From NCBI RefSeq assembly GCF_046267875.1, contig NZ_CP176502.1:806001-870000 (forward strand): a stretch of DNA of 64,000 nucleotides. The letters run 5' to 3'. Made by a program: the position numbers and the translations under genes. The notes under the pieces are model-generated. The model was not told the DNA's origin. It was given only the letters and a program-made list of their open reading frames with translations, and searched no databases. Source of the stretch: Mannheimia glucosida. Lineage in GTDB: Bacteria; Pseudomonadota; Gammaproteobacteria; Enterobacterales; Pasteurellaceae. Within the stretch, counting starts at the first letter, position 1. Each line of letters starts with the position of its first letter. This document shows positions 7,767-15,617 of this stretch, piece after piece.

Positions 7767-9101
7767 ATGACCCAATTAATGACGTTTGAGGAACTTGATT
7801 TAAGCCCTCAACTACTCAAAGCCTTAGCACAAAAAGGCTATAGCCGCCCAACTACGATTCAGCAAGCCACGATTCCGGCTGCGTTAGAAGGGCGTGATCT
7901 ACTCGGTTCCGCCCCCACCGGTACCGGCAAAACCGCCGCTTTTTTACTGCCGGCAATTCAGCATTTATTAGATTACCCTCGCCGCAAACCGGGAGCACCT
8001 CGCATTTTAATTCTCACCCCAACCCGAGAGCTGGCAATGCAGGTGGCGGAGCAAGCCCAAGCACTTGCTAAATTTACCCAGTTAAGCATTGCAACTATTA
8101 CCGGTGGTGTGGCATATCAAAATCACGGCGAAGTCTTCAATAAAAATCAAGATATTGTGGTCGCCACCCCAGGGCGTTTAATGCAATACATTAAAGAGGA
8201 AAATTTTGACTGCCGAGCGGTAGAAGTGCTGATTTTTGATGAAGCGGACAGAATGCTGCAAATGGGCTTCGGTCAAGATGCGGAAAAAATTGCGGCAGAA
8301 ACCCGTTGGCGTAAGCATACTTGGTTATTTTCAGCGACCCTCGAGGGCGAGTTATTAGAGGATTTTGCAGAGCGATTATTAAATGACCCAATCAAGGTTG
8401 ATGCCGAACCAAGTCGCCGTGAGCGTAAAAAAATTCAGCAATGGTATTACCACGCCGATAACGTAGAGCATAAAACCAAATTATTGGCTCGTATCATTAG
8501 TGAATTTTCGGTGGAAAGAGCGATAGTGTTTGTTCGCCGCCGAGAAGATGTGCGAGAACTCAGCGAAACCTTGCGTAAACGGGGAATTCGTTCTACTTAT
8601 CTTGAAGGCGAAATGGCTCAATCCCAACGTAACCAAGCTATTAGCCGTTTAAAAGAAGGTGTCGTAAATGTATTGGTCGCAACCGATGTGGCGGCTCGAG
8701 GCATTGATATAGACGATATTGATTTCGTACTGAACTACGATTTGCCTTATAGTGCGGATACTTACTTGCACCGTATTGGGCGTACCGCCCGTGCCGGCAA
8801 AAAAGGCTCTGCAATTTCGTTAGTGGAAGCTCACGATTATAAATTACTCGGCAAAATTAAACGTTACACCGAAGAAGTACTAAAACCTCGTATTATCGAG
8901 GGCTTAGAGCCTCGCACTAAAGCCCCGAAAGATGGCGAGTTAAATGTGACCAGCAAGAAAGAAAAAGCACGCATTAAGAAGAAAAAAGAGGCGAAAAAAG
9001 AAGCGGCAAAACCAAAAGTAAAAGTCCGCCACAAAGATACCAAAAATATCGGTAAACGGCGTAAACCAAGCAGTGAATTGGCTGCGGTTAAACAAGTGTA
9101 A
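7767..9101 (+). CDS. srmB: ATP-dependent RNA helicase SrmB
   Basis: DEAD-box helicase of 444 residues that acts early in 50S subunit assembly. Motifs in order: Q-motif (TTIQQATIPAAL), Walker A SAPTGTGKT, PTRELAMQ, DEAD, SAT, then the helicase C-terminal ARGIDIDD and HRIGRTARAGK. The tail after residue 390 is lysine-rich (EKARIKKKKEAKK), typical of SrmB. ATG 7767 was chosen over an upstream in-frame ATG because homology begins at FEELDLSP and GAGAAATAAAG precedes it. Confidence 0.92.
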   Translation: MTQLMTFEELDLSPQLLKALAQKGYSRPTTIQQATIPAALEGRDLLGSAPTGTGKTAAFLLPAIQHLLDYPRRKPGAPRILILTPTRELAMQVAEQAQALAKFTQLSIATITGGVAYQNHGEVFNKNQDIVVATPGRLMQYIKEENFDCRAVEVLIFDEADRMLQMGFGQDAEKIAAETRWRKHTWLFSATLEGELLEDFAERLLNDPIKVDAEPSRRERKKIQQWYYHADNVEHKTKLLARIISEFSVERAIVFVRRREDVRELSETLRKRGIRSTYLEGEMAQSQRNQAISRLKEGVVNVLVATDVAARGIDIDDIDFVLNYDLPYSADTYLHRIGRTARAGKKGSAISLVEAHDYKLLGKIKRYTEEVLKPRIIEGLEPRTKAPKDGELNVTSKKEKARIKKKKEAKKEAAKPKVKVRHKDTKNIGKRRKPSSELAAVKQV

Positions 9102-9104
9102 TGA

Positions 9105-9162
9105 TACAAGCGGTTATTTTCTGAATTTTTTTGCAAAAAATTCATCAAAAATAACCGCTTGC
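9105..9162 (+). terminator. Paired-uptake-signal terminator after srmB
   Basis: ACAAGCGGTTATTTT and its near-complement AAAATAACCGCTTG face each other, with a T-rich loop, just after the srmB stop. It is a typical facing pair of uptake signals doubling as a transcription stop. Confidence 0.7.
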
Positions 9163-9193
9163 TAATTCTTCGCTAATTTTTCTTATTTAGAAT
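9162..9193 (+). promoter_or_regulatory. Direct-repeat operator and promoter before the regulator gene
   Basis: CTAATT at 9162-9167 and 9173-9178 (11-base period), then TAGAAT at 9188-9193 as the -10 element. The same arrangement (CTAATT-N5-CTAATT-N9-TAGAAT) occurs at 11328-11359 before eptA. An 11-base direct repeat overlapping the -35 region is the known layout of PmrA/BasR boxes, so this is probably the regulator's own binding site (autoregulation). Confidence 0.68.
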
Positions 9194-9199
9194 GTTTGT

Positions 9200-9281
9200 C
9201 ATCGGAACTGCTAAGCCGATATGTTTTTTTCATCATAATTTTAGAGGCTCAAACCGATTATTGGTTTGAGCTTTTTTTTCG
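9200..9281 (+). ncRNA. Candidate small RNA or attenuated leader ahead of the response regulator
   Basis: Downstream of the TAGAAT box, a predicted transcript would begin near 9200. It would contain a 5-bp stem ATCGG/CCGAT (9201-9220), an unpaired A/T-rich stretch, and then a strong terminator hairpin (GCTCAAACC with GGTTTGAGC, 9248-9271) followed by eight T. The regulator ATG lies 32 bases further on. Either this is a free ~80-nt RNA or a leader where transcription partly stops. A TATAAT at 9285-9290 could provide a second promoter for the regulator. Confidence 0.45.
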
Positions 9282-9312
9282 GCATATAATGGGCGAATTA
9301 GGAGAAGAAAAT

Positions 9313-9981
9313 ATGCGAATATTATTAGTTGAAGATGATGTAATGATTGCGAAAGTAGTAGAAGCCAGCTTAAAAGATGTAGGTTATGCGGTAGATTGGG
9401 TCAATAATGGCAAAGTTGCTGAAACCTCTTTGCGGGATCAAGCTTACGATATGGTTTTACTGGATTTGGGATTGCCCGGGCAAGATGGGTTAATGGTTTT
9501 ACAGCACGTTCGTAATCTGAAAAATAATACGCCAATTGTGATTATGACTGCCCGAGATGATATTAATAGCCGTTTGGCAGGGCTGGACGGTGGTGCAGAT
9601 GATTATTTAGTCAAGCCTTTTGATTTGGCTGAATTACACGCCCGCATACGAGCCGTTATCCGCCGTCATAGCGGTCAGGCAACGCCAAAACCGAGTAATG
9701 GTGTTTTAACGCTTGACCCGCAAACGTATCAAGTTGAAATTGCCGGACAAAATGAGATTGTTGCTTTGACTAATAAAGAATTTACGGTTTTACAAGCATT
9801 GGTTTTACGTCAAGGTATTATCCTTTCTCGAGCGGATTTAGAAGATAAACTCTATGGTTGGGGAGAGGAGGTAGAAAGCAATGCGATAGATTTCTTGATT
9901 CATTCTATTCGTAAAAAAATTGGTAAAAACCATATTAAAAATGTGCGTGGTGTGGGTTGGCTGGTATCGAAGGAAGAATAG
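9313..9981 (+). CDS. OmpR-family response regulator (BasR/PmrA-QseB type)
   Basis: 222 residues. Receiver domain with acidic pocket ED (7-9), phospho-acceptor Asp51 in LLDLGLPG, Thr/Ala around 79-80 and Lys101 in LVKPFDL; then a C-terminal winged-helix DNA-binding domain ending GVGWLV. ATG 9313 has an AGGAGA ribosome site; an open frame runs further upstream but crosses a terminator hairpin and is not coding. The sensor kinase follows five bases later and eptA after that. The matching operator before eptA suggests it controls lipid A phosphoethanolamine addition, as BasR/PmrA does. QseB is an alternative name for similar proteins. Confidence 0.9.
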   Translation: MRILLVEDDVMIAKVVEASLKDVGYAVDWVNNGKVAETSLRDQAYDMVLLDLGLPGQDGLMVLQHVRNLKNNTPIVIMTARDDINSRLAGLDGGADDYLVKPFDLAELHARIRAVIRRHSGQATPKPSNGVLTLDPQTYQVEIAGQNEIVALTNKEFTVLQALVLRQGIILSRADLEDKLYGWGEEVESNAIDFLIHSIRKKIGKNHIKNVRGVGWLVSKEE

Positions 9982-9986
9982 GAAAA

Positions 9987-11276
9987 ATGAAAAATTCAAT
10001 CAAATCACAATTAATGTGGGGCATTTCTGCTCTCCTATTTGTGACCGCACTATTGAATGCTGCTTATAACTTTTCGGATATTTGGCGAGAAACCAATGAA
10101 TTACAAGATAAGATATTAAAGCAGGTAGCGGATTATATTGAGCCGACCAAGGGCTATTCTGCAACTGATCTAGACCACGATAATATTCAATTACTGGTAC
10201 AAACTTCGGTGAGTCCAAATAGTATCTTTGATGTGAGCGGCAAACAAGCGGGTTTTTATGATGCGGAACATCAAGGCAATCTATACCGCTTTTATTTGAA
10301 AAAGAAAGCCGATGGCTATGTATTAGTTGCACAAAATAGTCATTATCGTACTGATTTAGCGATGGATGTTGCATTAGATAATACCGTGCCATTTGCTATT
10401 TTATTGCCGCTTACCCTACTGGCAATCGGTTTTTTGGTGCATTTCAAAATGCGAACGGTACAGCAGGTGTCTGAGGAGATTGAACAGCGTCAAGATCTCG
10501 ATCTTACCCCAATCAATACACAACATATTCCGACTGAGATTCAAGGCTTCACCAATGCGATTAATCAACTTTTGGCTCGAACCCAACATTTGATTGAGCA
10601 ACAACAACGTTTTATTGCAGATGCTGCTCACGAAATGCGTAGCCCAATGACCGCACTGTCATTACAGGCAGAACGTCTTTCAGGGCAACAGCTACCAGAT
10701 GATCAAAGAGTGCAAATTGAGCAAATTCAGCAAAGTATTAAGCGTAATCGTCATTTAATTGAACAATTACTTTCTCTTGCGAAAGCCCAAGCCGGCAATG
10801 TTACTTTACATAAAACGCAAATTAACTCACAACATTTATTCCGCCAAATCATTGAAAGTTTGTTGCCAATTAGTCAGCAAAAAGATCAGGATATAGGTGT
10901 GGTTGGTACGCAAACAGTAGCTTTTTATGCAGCAGAGATCGATATGTTTACTTTGGTAAAAACCTTGGCGGATAATGCTTTACGCTATACCCCCGTAGAA
11001 AGCCAAATTGATTTAGTTTGTGAAGAAAATGATGAGTTTGTCATTTTCAGTGTGGAAGATAATGGTAGCGGCATTCCGGTGGAAATGCGAGAGCGGGTTT
11101 TGGAACCTTTCTACCGTATTCTTGGCTCAGAGCAGCAAGGTTCGGGGCTGGGTTTAGCCATTGCGGAAAATATCGCTAAACGATATGGAGGTTATATTGA
11201 ATTACAAGATAGCCGACAATTTCCAACAGGGCTTTTAGTTAAAGTTTTTCTCCGGAAATCTTATCTGCAAGCCTAA
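9987..11276 (+). CDS. Sensor histidine kinase (BasS/PmrB-QseC type)
   Basis: 429 residues. Membrane helices at about 8-28 and 134-152 bracket a ~105-residue periplasmic sensor region. Then a HAMP-like linker, a HisKA domain with His215 in DAAHEMRSPMTAL, and an ATPase domain with the N-box LADNALRY, G1 VEDNGSGIP and G2 GSGLGLAIAENIAKRYGG. It should phosphorylate the regulator encoded just upstream. The sensor domain is short and I see no recognisable ligand motif, so the stimulus is unknown. ATG 9987 sits after AGGAAAA. Confidence 0.9.
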   Translation: MKNSIKSQLMWGISALLFVTALLNAAYNFSDIWRETNELQDKILKQVADYIEPTKGYSATDLDHDNIQLLVQTSVSPNSIFDVSGKQAGFYDAEHQGNLYRFYLKKKADGYVLVAQNSHYRTDLAMDVALDNTVPFAILLPLTLLAIGFLVHFKMRTVQQVSEEIEQRQDLDLTPINTQHIPTEIQGFTNAINQLLARTQHLIEQQQRFIADAAHEMRSPMTALSLQAERLSGQQLPDDQRVQIEQIQQSIKRNRHLIEQLLSLAKAQAGNVTLHKTQINSQHLFRQIIESLLPISQQKDQDIGVVGTQTVAFYAAEIDMFTLVKTLADNALRYTPVESQIDLVCEENDEFVIFSVEDNGSGIPVEMRERVLEPFYRILGSEQQGSGLGLAIAENIAKRYGGYIELQDSRQFPTGLLVKVFLRKSYLQA

Positions 11277-11282
11277 ATAGAC

Positions 11283-11320
11283 GTGGGAGGGTATAATCAG
11301 AAAATGCCTTCCCATTTTTT
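11283..11320 (+). terminator. Terminator after the sensor kinase gene
   Basis: TGGGAGG pairs with CCTTCCCA (one wobble) around a ~15-base loop, followed by TTTTTT. It separates the two-component operon from eptA, which has its own promoter. Confidence 0.7.
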
Positions 11321-11327
11321 ATCTCTC

Positions 11328-11359
11328 CTAATTTTTCGCTAATTCTAGCGTTTTAGAAT
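11328..11359 (+). promoter_or_regulatory. Direct-repeat operator and promoter of eptA
   Basis: CTAATT at 11328-11333 and 11339-11344 with TTTCG between, and TAGAAT at 11354-11359. The spacing of all three elements is identical to the site at 9162-9193. Predicted transcript start near 11366. Confidence 0.68.
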
Positions 11360-11422
11360 ATCCACATAGAAAAGACAGATCATAGCGGTCAAATTTCCCT
11401 ATTTTTTTACAAAGGATATTCA

Positions 11423-13069
11423 ATGAAACTGAAACACCCTCAATGGCATTTATCTCAAATTAGCCTTATAGCCCTTGTTTCTCTCTATTTTACCATTGTT
11501 CTTAATATAGCTTTTTTCCGAGAAACCTTTAATCTTTATCAATTTACCGGAACAAATTCGGATTATTTTATTTATACCACACCTTTGGTACTTTTTGCCG
11601 TATTAAACATTGTATTGAACATACTGGCTTTACCTTTCATTCATAAAGTGATAGTGCCGTTATTGATCATCGTAAGTGCTGCGGTAAGCTATAATTCGCT
11701 CTTTTTTAATGTTTATTTTGATCGAGATATGCTTTCCAATGTGTTACAAACCAATATGGCTGAAAGTATTCGGATGCTAACACCTCGCTACCTTGCGTGG
11801 ATTTTCTTCCTAGGTATTGTGCCGGCACTGGCTTATTTGAATGTGAAAGTTCGTTACCAAGGGTGGTTGAAAGAAATTTCCGTGCGAGTCGTAACAATTT
11901 TTGCCGCCGCATTGATCATTTTTGCCGTTGCTTGTCAGTATTATCAAGATTATGCCTCGTTTTTTCGTAATAACAAATACTTACCACACTTGATTGTACC
12001 CTCTAATTTTGTCGCCGCGGGTGTGAGCAAAATCAAGCATAGTCGAATGGAAAATCGCCCTTTTGTTACCTTGGCTGAGGATGCCAAAATACAAAAGCCG
12101 GACCGCTATCGTCACGTTTCTGTGATTGTATTAGGAGAAACGACTCGAGCAATGAACTGGGGACTCAATGATTATGCACGCCAAACCACACCCAAAATGG
12201 CAGCTCGCCTTGCAAACGGTGATAATTTAATTAATTTTCGCAATGTGAGTAGTTGCGGGACATCGACAGCAGTTTCCGTACCCTGCTTATTTTCATCAAT
12301 GACTCGTGAACAGTATGATGAAGTGACGGCAAAGAATCAGGATAATTTACTCGATATTCTTAACCGTGCCGATGTGAATGTGGTATGGATTGAAAATAAT
12401 AGCGACAGCAAAACTGTTGCGGATCGACTTAAAGAAATCAATACATTCAGTGGCAATACCTCTTCACTTTGTACCAATGGCGAGTGTTTAGACGAAGTGA
12501 TGTTGCCAGAATTGGATAAAGCGTTAGCTGAAAATCCGGATAAAGATACGGTGATTGTGTTGCATACCATCGGCAGCCACGGACCAACTTACCACGAACG
12601 TTATACCGAAAATGAACGCATTTTTACCCCCACTTGCGACACGAACGAAATTAACAAATGTAGTCGGGAAGAATTGGTCAATACCTATGACAACGGTATT
12701 GTCTATTTAGATAAATTTCTCGATCAAGTTATTCAACGTCTGGAAGGGAGAAATGATTGGGAGAGTGCAGTGTATTATTTTTCCGATCACGGTGAGTCAT
12801 TAGGCGAAAATGGCATTTACTTGCATAGTACACCATACTCTCTTGCTCCAAGGGAACAAACTCAAGTTCCTATGATGATGTGGTTTTCTAAATCGTGGGC
12901 TCAAAACGAACCATTCGATCTAGAATGTATAAAACAAAATGCTGATGCAGCCTATTCGCATGATAACGTTTTCCACACGGTGTTTAGTTTGATGGATATT
13001 GATATGAGCAAGCATAGTTTACCAGTTTATGATAAATCACTCGACATACTAGGGCGTTGCCATCGTTAG
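11423..13069 (+). CDS. eptA: Lipid A phosphoethanolamine transferase
   Basis: 548 residues. Five N-terminal membrane helices, then a periplasmic alkaline-phosphatase-fold (sulfatase-type) domain. Visible catalytic features: Glu239 in LGETTRAMN (metal ligand), Thr280 in SSCGTSTAVSVPC (the phosphoethanolamine acceptor, same number as in E. coli EptA), and SDHGESLGENG near residue 455. Paired cysteines in the soluble domain (278/288 and CTNGEC) fit the family's disulfides. It adds phosphoethanolamine to lipid A in the inner membrane, lowering negative charge and polymyxin binding. Separate promoter with the same operator as the two-component genes. Confidence 0.94.
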   Translation: MKLKHPQWHLSQISLIALVSLYFTIVLNIAFFRETFNLYQFTGTNSDYFIYTTPLVLFAVLNIVLNILALPFIHKVIVPLLIIVSAAVSYNSLFFNVYFDRDMLSNVLQTNMAESIRMLTPRYLAWIFFLGIVPALAYLNVKVRYQGWLKEISVRVVTIFAAALIIFAVACQYYQDYASFFRNNKYLPHLIVPSNFVAAGVSKIKHSRMENRPFVTLAEDAKIQKPDRYRHVSVIVLGETTRAMNWGLNDYARQTTPKMAARLANGDNLINFRNVSSCGTSTAVSVPCLFSSMTREQYDEVTAKNQDNLLDILNRADVNVVWIENNSDSKTVADRLKEINTFSGNTSSLCTNGECLDEVMLPELDKALAENPDKDTVIVLHTIGSHGPTYHERYTENERIFTPTCDTNEINKCSREELVNTYDNGIVYLDKFLDQVIQRLEGRNDWESAVYYFSDHGESLGENGIYLHSTPYSLAPREQTQVPMMMWFSKSWAQNEPFDLECIKQNADAAYSHDNVFHTVFSLMDIDMSKHSLPVYDKSLDILGRCHR

Positions 13070-13082
13070 TAATAGAAGAATA

Positions 13083-13121
13083 AAAATGCCTTTAACTTGT
13101 AAGGAGTTAAAGGCATTTTTT
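13083..13121 (+). terminator. Intrinsic terminator after eptA
   Basis: AAAATGCCTTTAAC pairs with GTTAAAGGCATTTT across a nine-base loop, then T-rich. Confidence 0.92.
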
Positions 13122-13153
13122 ATGTATTTAAGATAGTGTTTCCGGTTTTATGT

Positions 13154-13447
13154 TTACCGCACCGCCATTTGGAACAAAATCACTTCTGCTTGGCAGCTGA
13201 AGGTGATCCACATTTTCATCAAGAACCCTTCCTCAGTTTGGCTGATTTCACTTTGGATCTCACAAGGTTCGGTTTCGACCGATTTTGCTTTTTGTGTGAA
13301 AAATTCGACCGCTTGTTGAGCCAGTGTTTCGCTCTCATAGACTGCCTCAAAGCCAATTTGGCGGTCTGTGTTATCCAACATCGAATCGCCTTTTAGCCGG
13401 CACATATTATGTGCCTCTGCCGCTTTTTGTTGCATTGTTTTGCTCAT
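13154..13447 (-). CDS. YfcZ/YiiS family protein (DUF406)
   Basis: 97-residue cytoplasmic protein of the DUF406 family, function unknown. Recognised by the central CRLKGDSMLDNTDRQIGFEAVYES segment pattern and by length. It lies one base downstream of the LLM monooxygenase on the minus strand and is probably cotranscribed with it. Confidence 0.8.
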   Translation of the reverse strand: MSKTMQQKAAEAHNMCRLKGDSMLDNTDRQIGFEAVYESETLAQQAVEFFTQKAKSVETEPCEIQSEISQTEEGFLMKMWITFSCQAEVILFQMAVR

Positions 13448-13448
13448 A

Positions 13449-14489
13449 TTACACCTTATCCGTAATTTGTTTTAACCAAGTGTAGGATTGTTGCTGTTTT
13501 TGCTCATCGAAAATGTAGCTTACCGCCATAATTTCATCAATTTCCACTCGGGCTTTTAGGGCTTTAAGTTGTTGTTCAACGCTTTGCGGGCTACCAATTA
13601 AGGAGCATTCGGTCATTTGGCGGACAACGGTTTTCTCTTGGCGGTATAGGGCATTTTGCTCAAAGGCAACCGGCCCGAAATGCGGCACGATTTCTGCTTT
13701 CACAAAATTTTCCCACACTTTGTCGTCAGACTCGAGCGGTGGTTGCAGATTTTGTTGGGCATTGGTGACTACATTTAAGAAAAATTGGGTTTGGGTGGTG
13801 GCTAATTTTGCTGCTTCTTCATCAGTTTCTGCCACAATCGCATTCACGCCTAAAATCACATAAGGTTTATCTAGCACTTCAGAGGGCTTAAAGTGTGAGT
13901 GGTAAATGCGGATTGCATCGTCCATAAAGCGAGGGGCAAAGTGCGAGGCAAAGGCGTAAGGCAAACCTCGTTCAGCCGCTAAATAGGCACTTTCAGGGCT
14001 TGAGCCTAGAATATAAAACGGCACATTTAGCCCTTGTGCCGGATAGGCGGAAACAAGATTTGTACCGTCAAAATAACCTTTTAATTCGCTGATTTCATCA
14101 GGGAAAGGCAAACTCTGGGCGTTGCGGCGTAGGGCAGTTGCGGTTCGCATATCGGTGCCGGGCGCTCGCCCAAGCCCGAGTTCTACCCGGTTTGGGTAGA
14201 GTGTTTCCAGTGTGCCGTATTGTTCTGCCACAATATAAGGGCTGTGGTTGGGTAACATCACCCCACCGGAGCCGACTCTTAATTTTTCAGTGTGGGAGAG
14301 GGCGTGTTGAATCAATAATTGCGTGGCGGAACTGGCAAGATTTTTCATATTATGGTGTTCAGCAATCCAATAGCGTTCAATACCAATATTTTCTGCGTGT
14401 TTTGCTAATTTCACCATAGAATCGACCGCTTGTTTGGCAGTTTGCCCTTCACGAATCGGCACTAGGTTGAGAATGGATAAATTTGTCAT
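13449..14489 (-). CDS. LLM-class flavin-dependent oxidoreductase (YhbW-like)
   Basis: Luciferase-like monooxygenase, 346 residues with the TIM-barrel pattern; WIAEHHNM near residue 40 and GLGRAPGTD near 105 are the diagnostic motifs. It most resembles the YhbW group, flavin-dependent enzymes of unknown substrate. Start ATG 14489 follows CGGAGAGC; an open frame extends 23 codons further but crosses the dsbA terminator and is not coding. Confidence 0.87.
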   Translation of the reverse strand: MTNLSILNLVPIREGQTAKQAVDSMVKLAKHAENIGIERYWIAEHHNMKNLASSATQLLIQHALSHTEKLRVGSGGVMLPNHSPYIVAEQYGTLETLYPNRVELGLGRAPGTDMRTATALRRNAQSLPFPDEISELKGYFDGTNLVSAYPAQGLNVPFYILGSSPESAYLAAERGLPYAFASHFAPRFMDDAIRIYHSHFKPSEVLDKPYVILGVNAIVAETDEEAAKLATTQTQFFLNVVTNAQQNLQPPLESDDKVWENFVKAEIVPHFGPVAFEQNALYRQEKTVVRQMTECSLIGSPQSVEQQLKALKARVEIDEIMAVSYIFDEQKQQQSYTWLKQITDKV

Positions 14490-14511
14490 TTTGCTCTCCG
14501 AGTTTGCATAT

Positions 14512-14541
14512 AAAAAAGGCTGAATAGCTTTACTATTCAGC
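14512..14541 (-). terminator. Intrinsic terminator of dsbA
   Basis: On the minus strand, GCTGAATAG pairs with CTATTCAGC (14518-14540) and is followed by CCTTTTTTAT. It ends dsbA just before the monooxygenase start. Confidence 0.88.
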
Positions 14542-14574
14542 ACTTGTAAAACCATCACCTTAATATGGGGACGA

Positions 14575-15213
14575 TTATTTCTTACTCAAGAAGACCACAG
14601 CGTCAATATAGCGTTGGATAAAATCATTGGTTGAACTTGAATCAGAAAATCCTTCTAAATTAAGCTGGTATTGACCATTCACGAAAAATGCCGGCACGCC
14701 ACGAATTTGGAACTCTTCGGCTAATTGTACTTGCTTGTTCACTAAGCCGTTTACTGCAAAGCTGTTGATACCGCTGTCAAACTGTTCTGCACTAATGCCG
14801 TTAGCAATAAAGACCGCACGAATATCGTCCATTGATTTAAACGCATCTTTTTGTGCAGCTTCAAACAAGGCGGTTTTTACTTTATCTTCCGCCCCTAACG
14901 CCATTGCTAATGCCCACGCACGGGTTAAGTCTTCTGATTGGCGACCTAAGAAATTAACGTGATATTGCACTAATTTGCTGTCTGTAGGCAATTTCGCTTT
15001 GATTTGGCTTGGAATTTTGTAATTTAACTCAAAATCATAACAGTGTGGGCAGTAGAATGAGAAAAATTCTACCACTTCTTTTTGAGCTGATGGGGCTTTA
15101 CGCACTTCAATATATTCTTTACCCGCAGTTGGATCAGCTGCAACAGCGGTTGAGTTAAATGCAAAAAGAGCAGAAAGTGCAACAAGTGCGGTTTTTAATG
15201 CGAATTTCTTCAT
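14575..15213 (-). CDS. dsbA: Thiol:disulfide interchange protein DsbA
   Basis: Periplasmic oxidase that inserts disulfides into exported proteins; 212 residues. Signal peptide of about 25 residues ends near FNSTAVAA. The CPHC active site is in FFSFYCPHCYDFE, and the cis-proline loop is RGVPAFFVNG. It probably serves substrates such as the cysteine-paired EptA and the secreted autotransporter machinery. It lies downstream of yihD, the E. coli order (yihD-dsbA). Confidence 0.95.
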   Translation of the reverse strand: MKKFALKTALVALSALFAFNSTAVAADPTAGKEYIEVRKAPSAQKEVVEFFSFYCPHCYDFELNYKIPSQIKAKLPTDSKLVQYHVNFLGRQSEDLTRAWALAMALGAEDKVKTALFEAAQKDAFKSMDDIRAVFIANGISAEQFDSGINSFAVNGLVNKQVQLAEEFQIRGVPAFFVNGQYQLNLEGFSDSSSTNDFIQRYIDAVVFLSKK

Positions 15214-15256
15214 AATGATTCCTTCAAAAATGTGATAAGTGAGAAATAAGACAAAC

Positions 15257-15526
15257 TTAATCGTTTAAAATTCCACGAGCTCGGAGTAATGCGGTTTTAA
15301 AATCATCTTCATAATCTTTTTTAATGCCCGGAATCGGCTCAAATTTATCGGCATTTCGCATTTTGAGCTGATAAATCAAGACTTCATCACGCAGGGCGTG
15401 AAAATTATCCGGCTCGCCTACTTCCACCGAAAGCTGTTGCAGAATATCAATTAAGTGAAGATCGGGGTTTTTCCGCCAATGTTCACCAAGCAGTTCCAAT
15501 AGCTCTTCTAAACGTTTGCATTTCAT
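15257..15526 (-). CDS. yihD: YihD family protein (DUF1040)
   Basis: 89 residues, cytoplasmic, function unknown; matches E. coli YihD from MKCKRLEELLELL to KTALLRARGILND. An in-frame extension to 15628 is possible but homology begins exactly at the ATG at 15526. Adjacent to dsbA as in enterobacteria, divergent from mobAB. Confidence 0.9.
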   Translation of the reverse strand: MKCKRLEELLELLGEHWRKNPDLHLIDILQQLSVEVGEPDNFHALRDEVLIYQLKMRNADKFEPIPGIKKDYEDDFKTALLRARGILND

Positions 15527-15617
15527 AGTATGCCTCTTAAAAAACTTGTTGAATAGTAAGCGGAATAATATACTTTTACCTTTCATTTGGCAAAAAAATT
15601 CAGGTTTGGAGAGGGAA

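Noticed and set aside
9196..9312. N-terminal extension of the response regulator (39 codons)
   Set aside because: It runs through a terminator hairpin and lacks similarity to regulators; ATG 9313 has a ribosome site and the family N-terminus.
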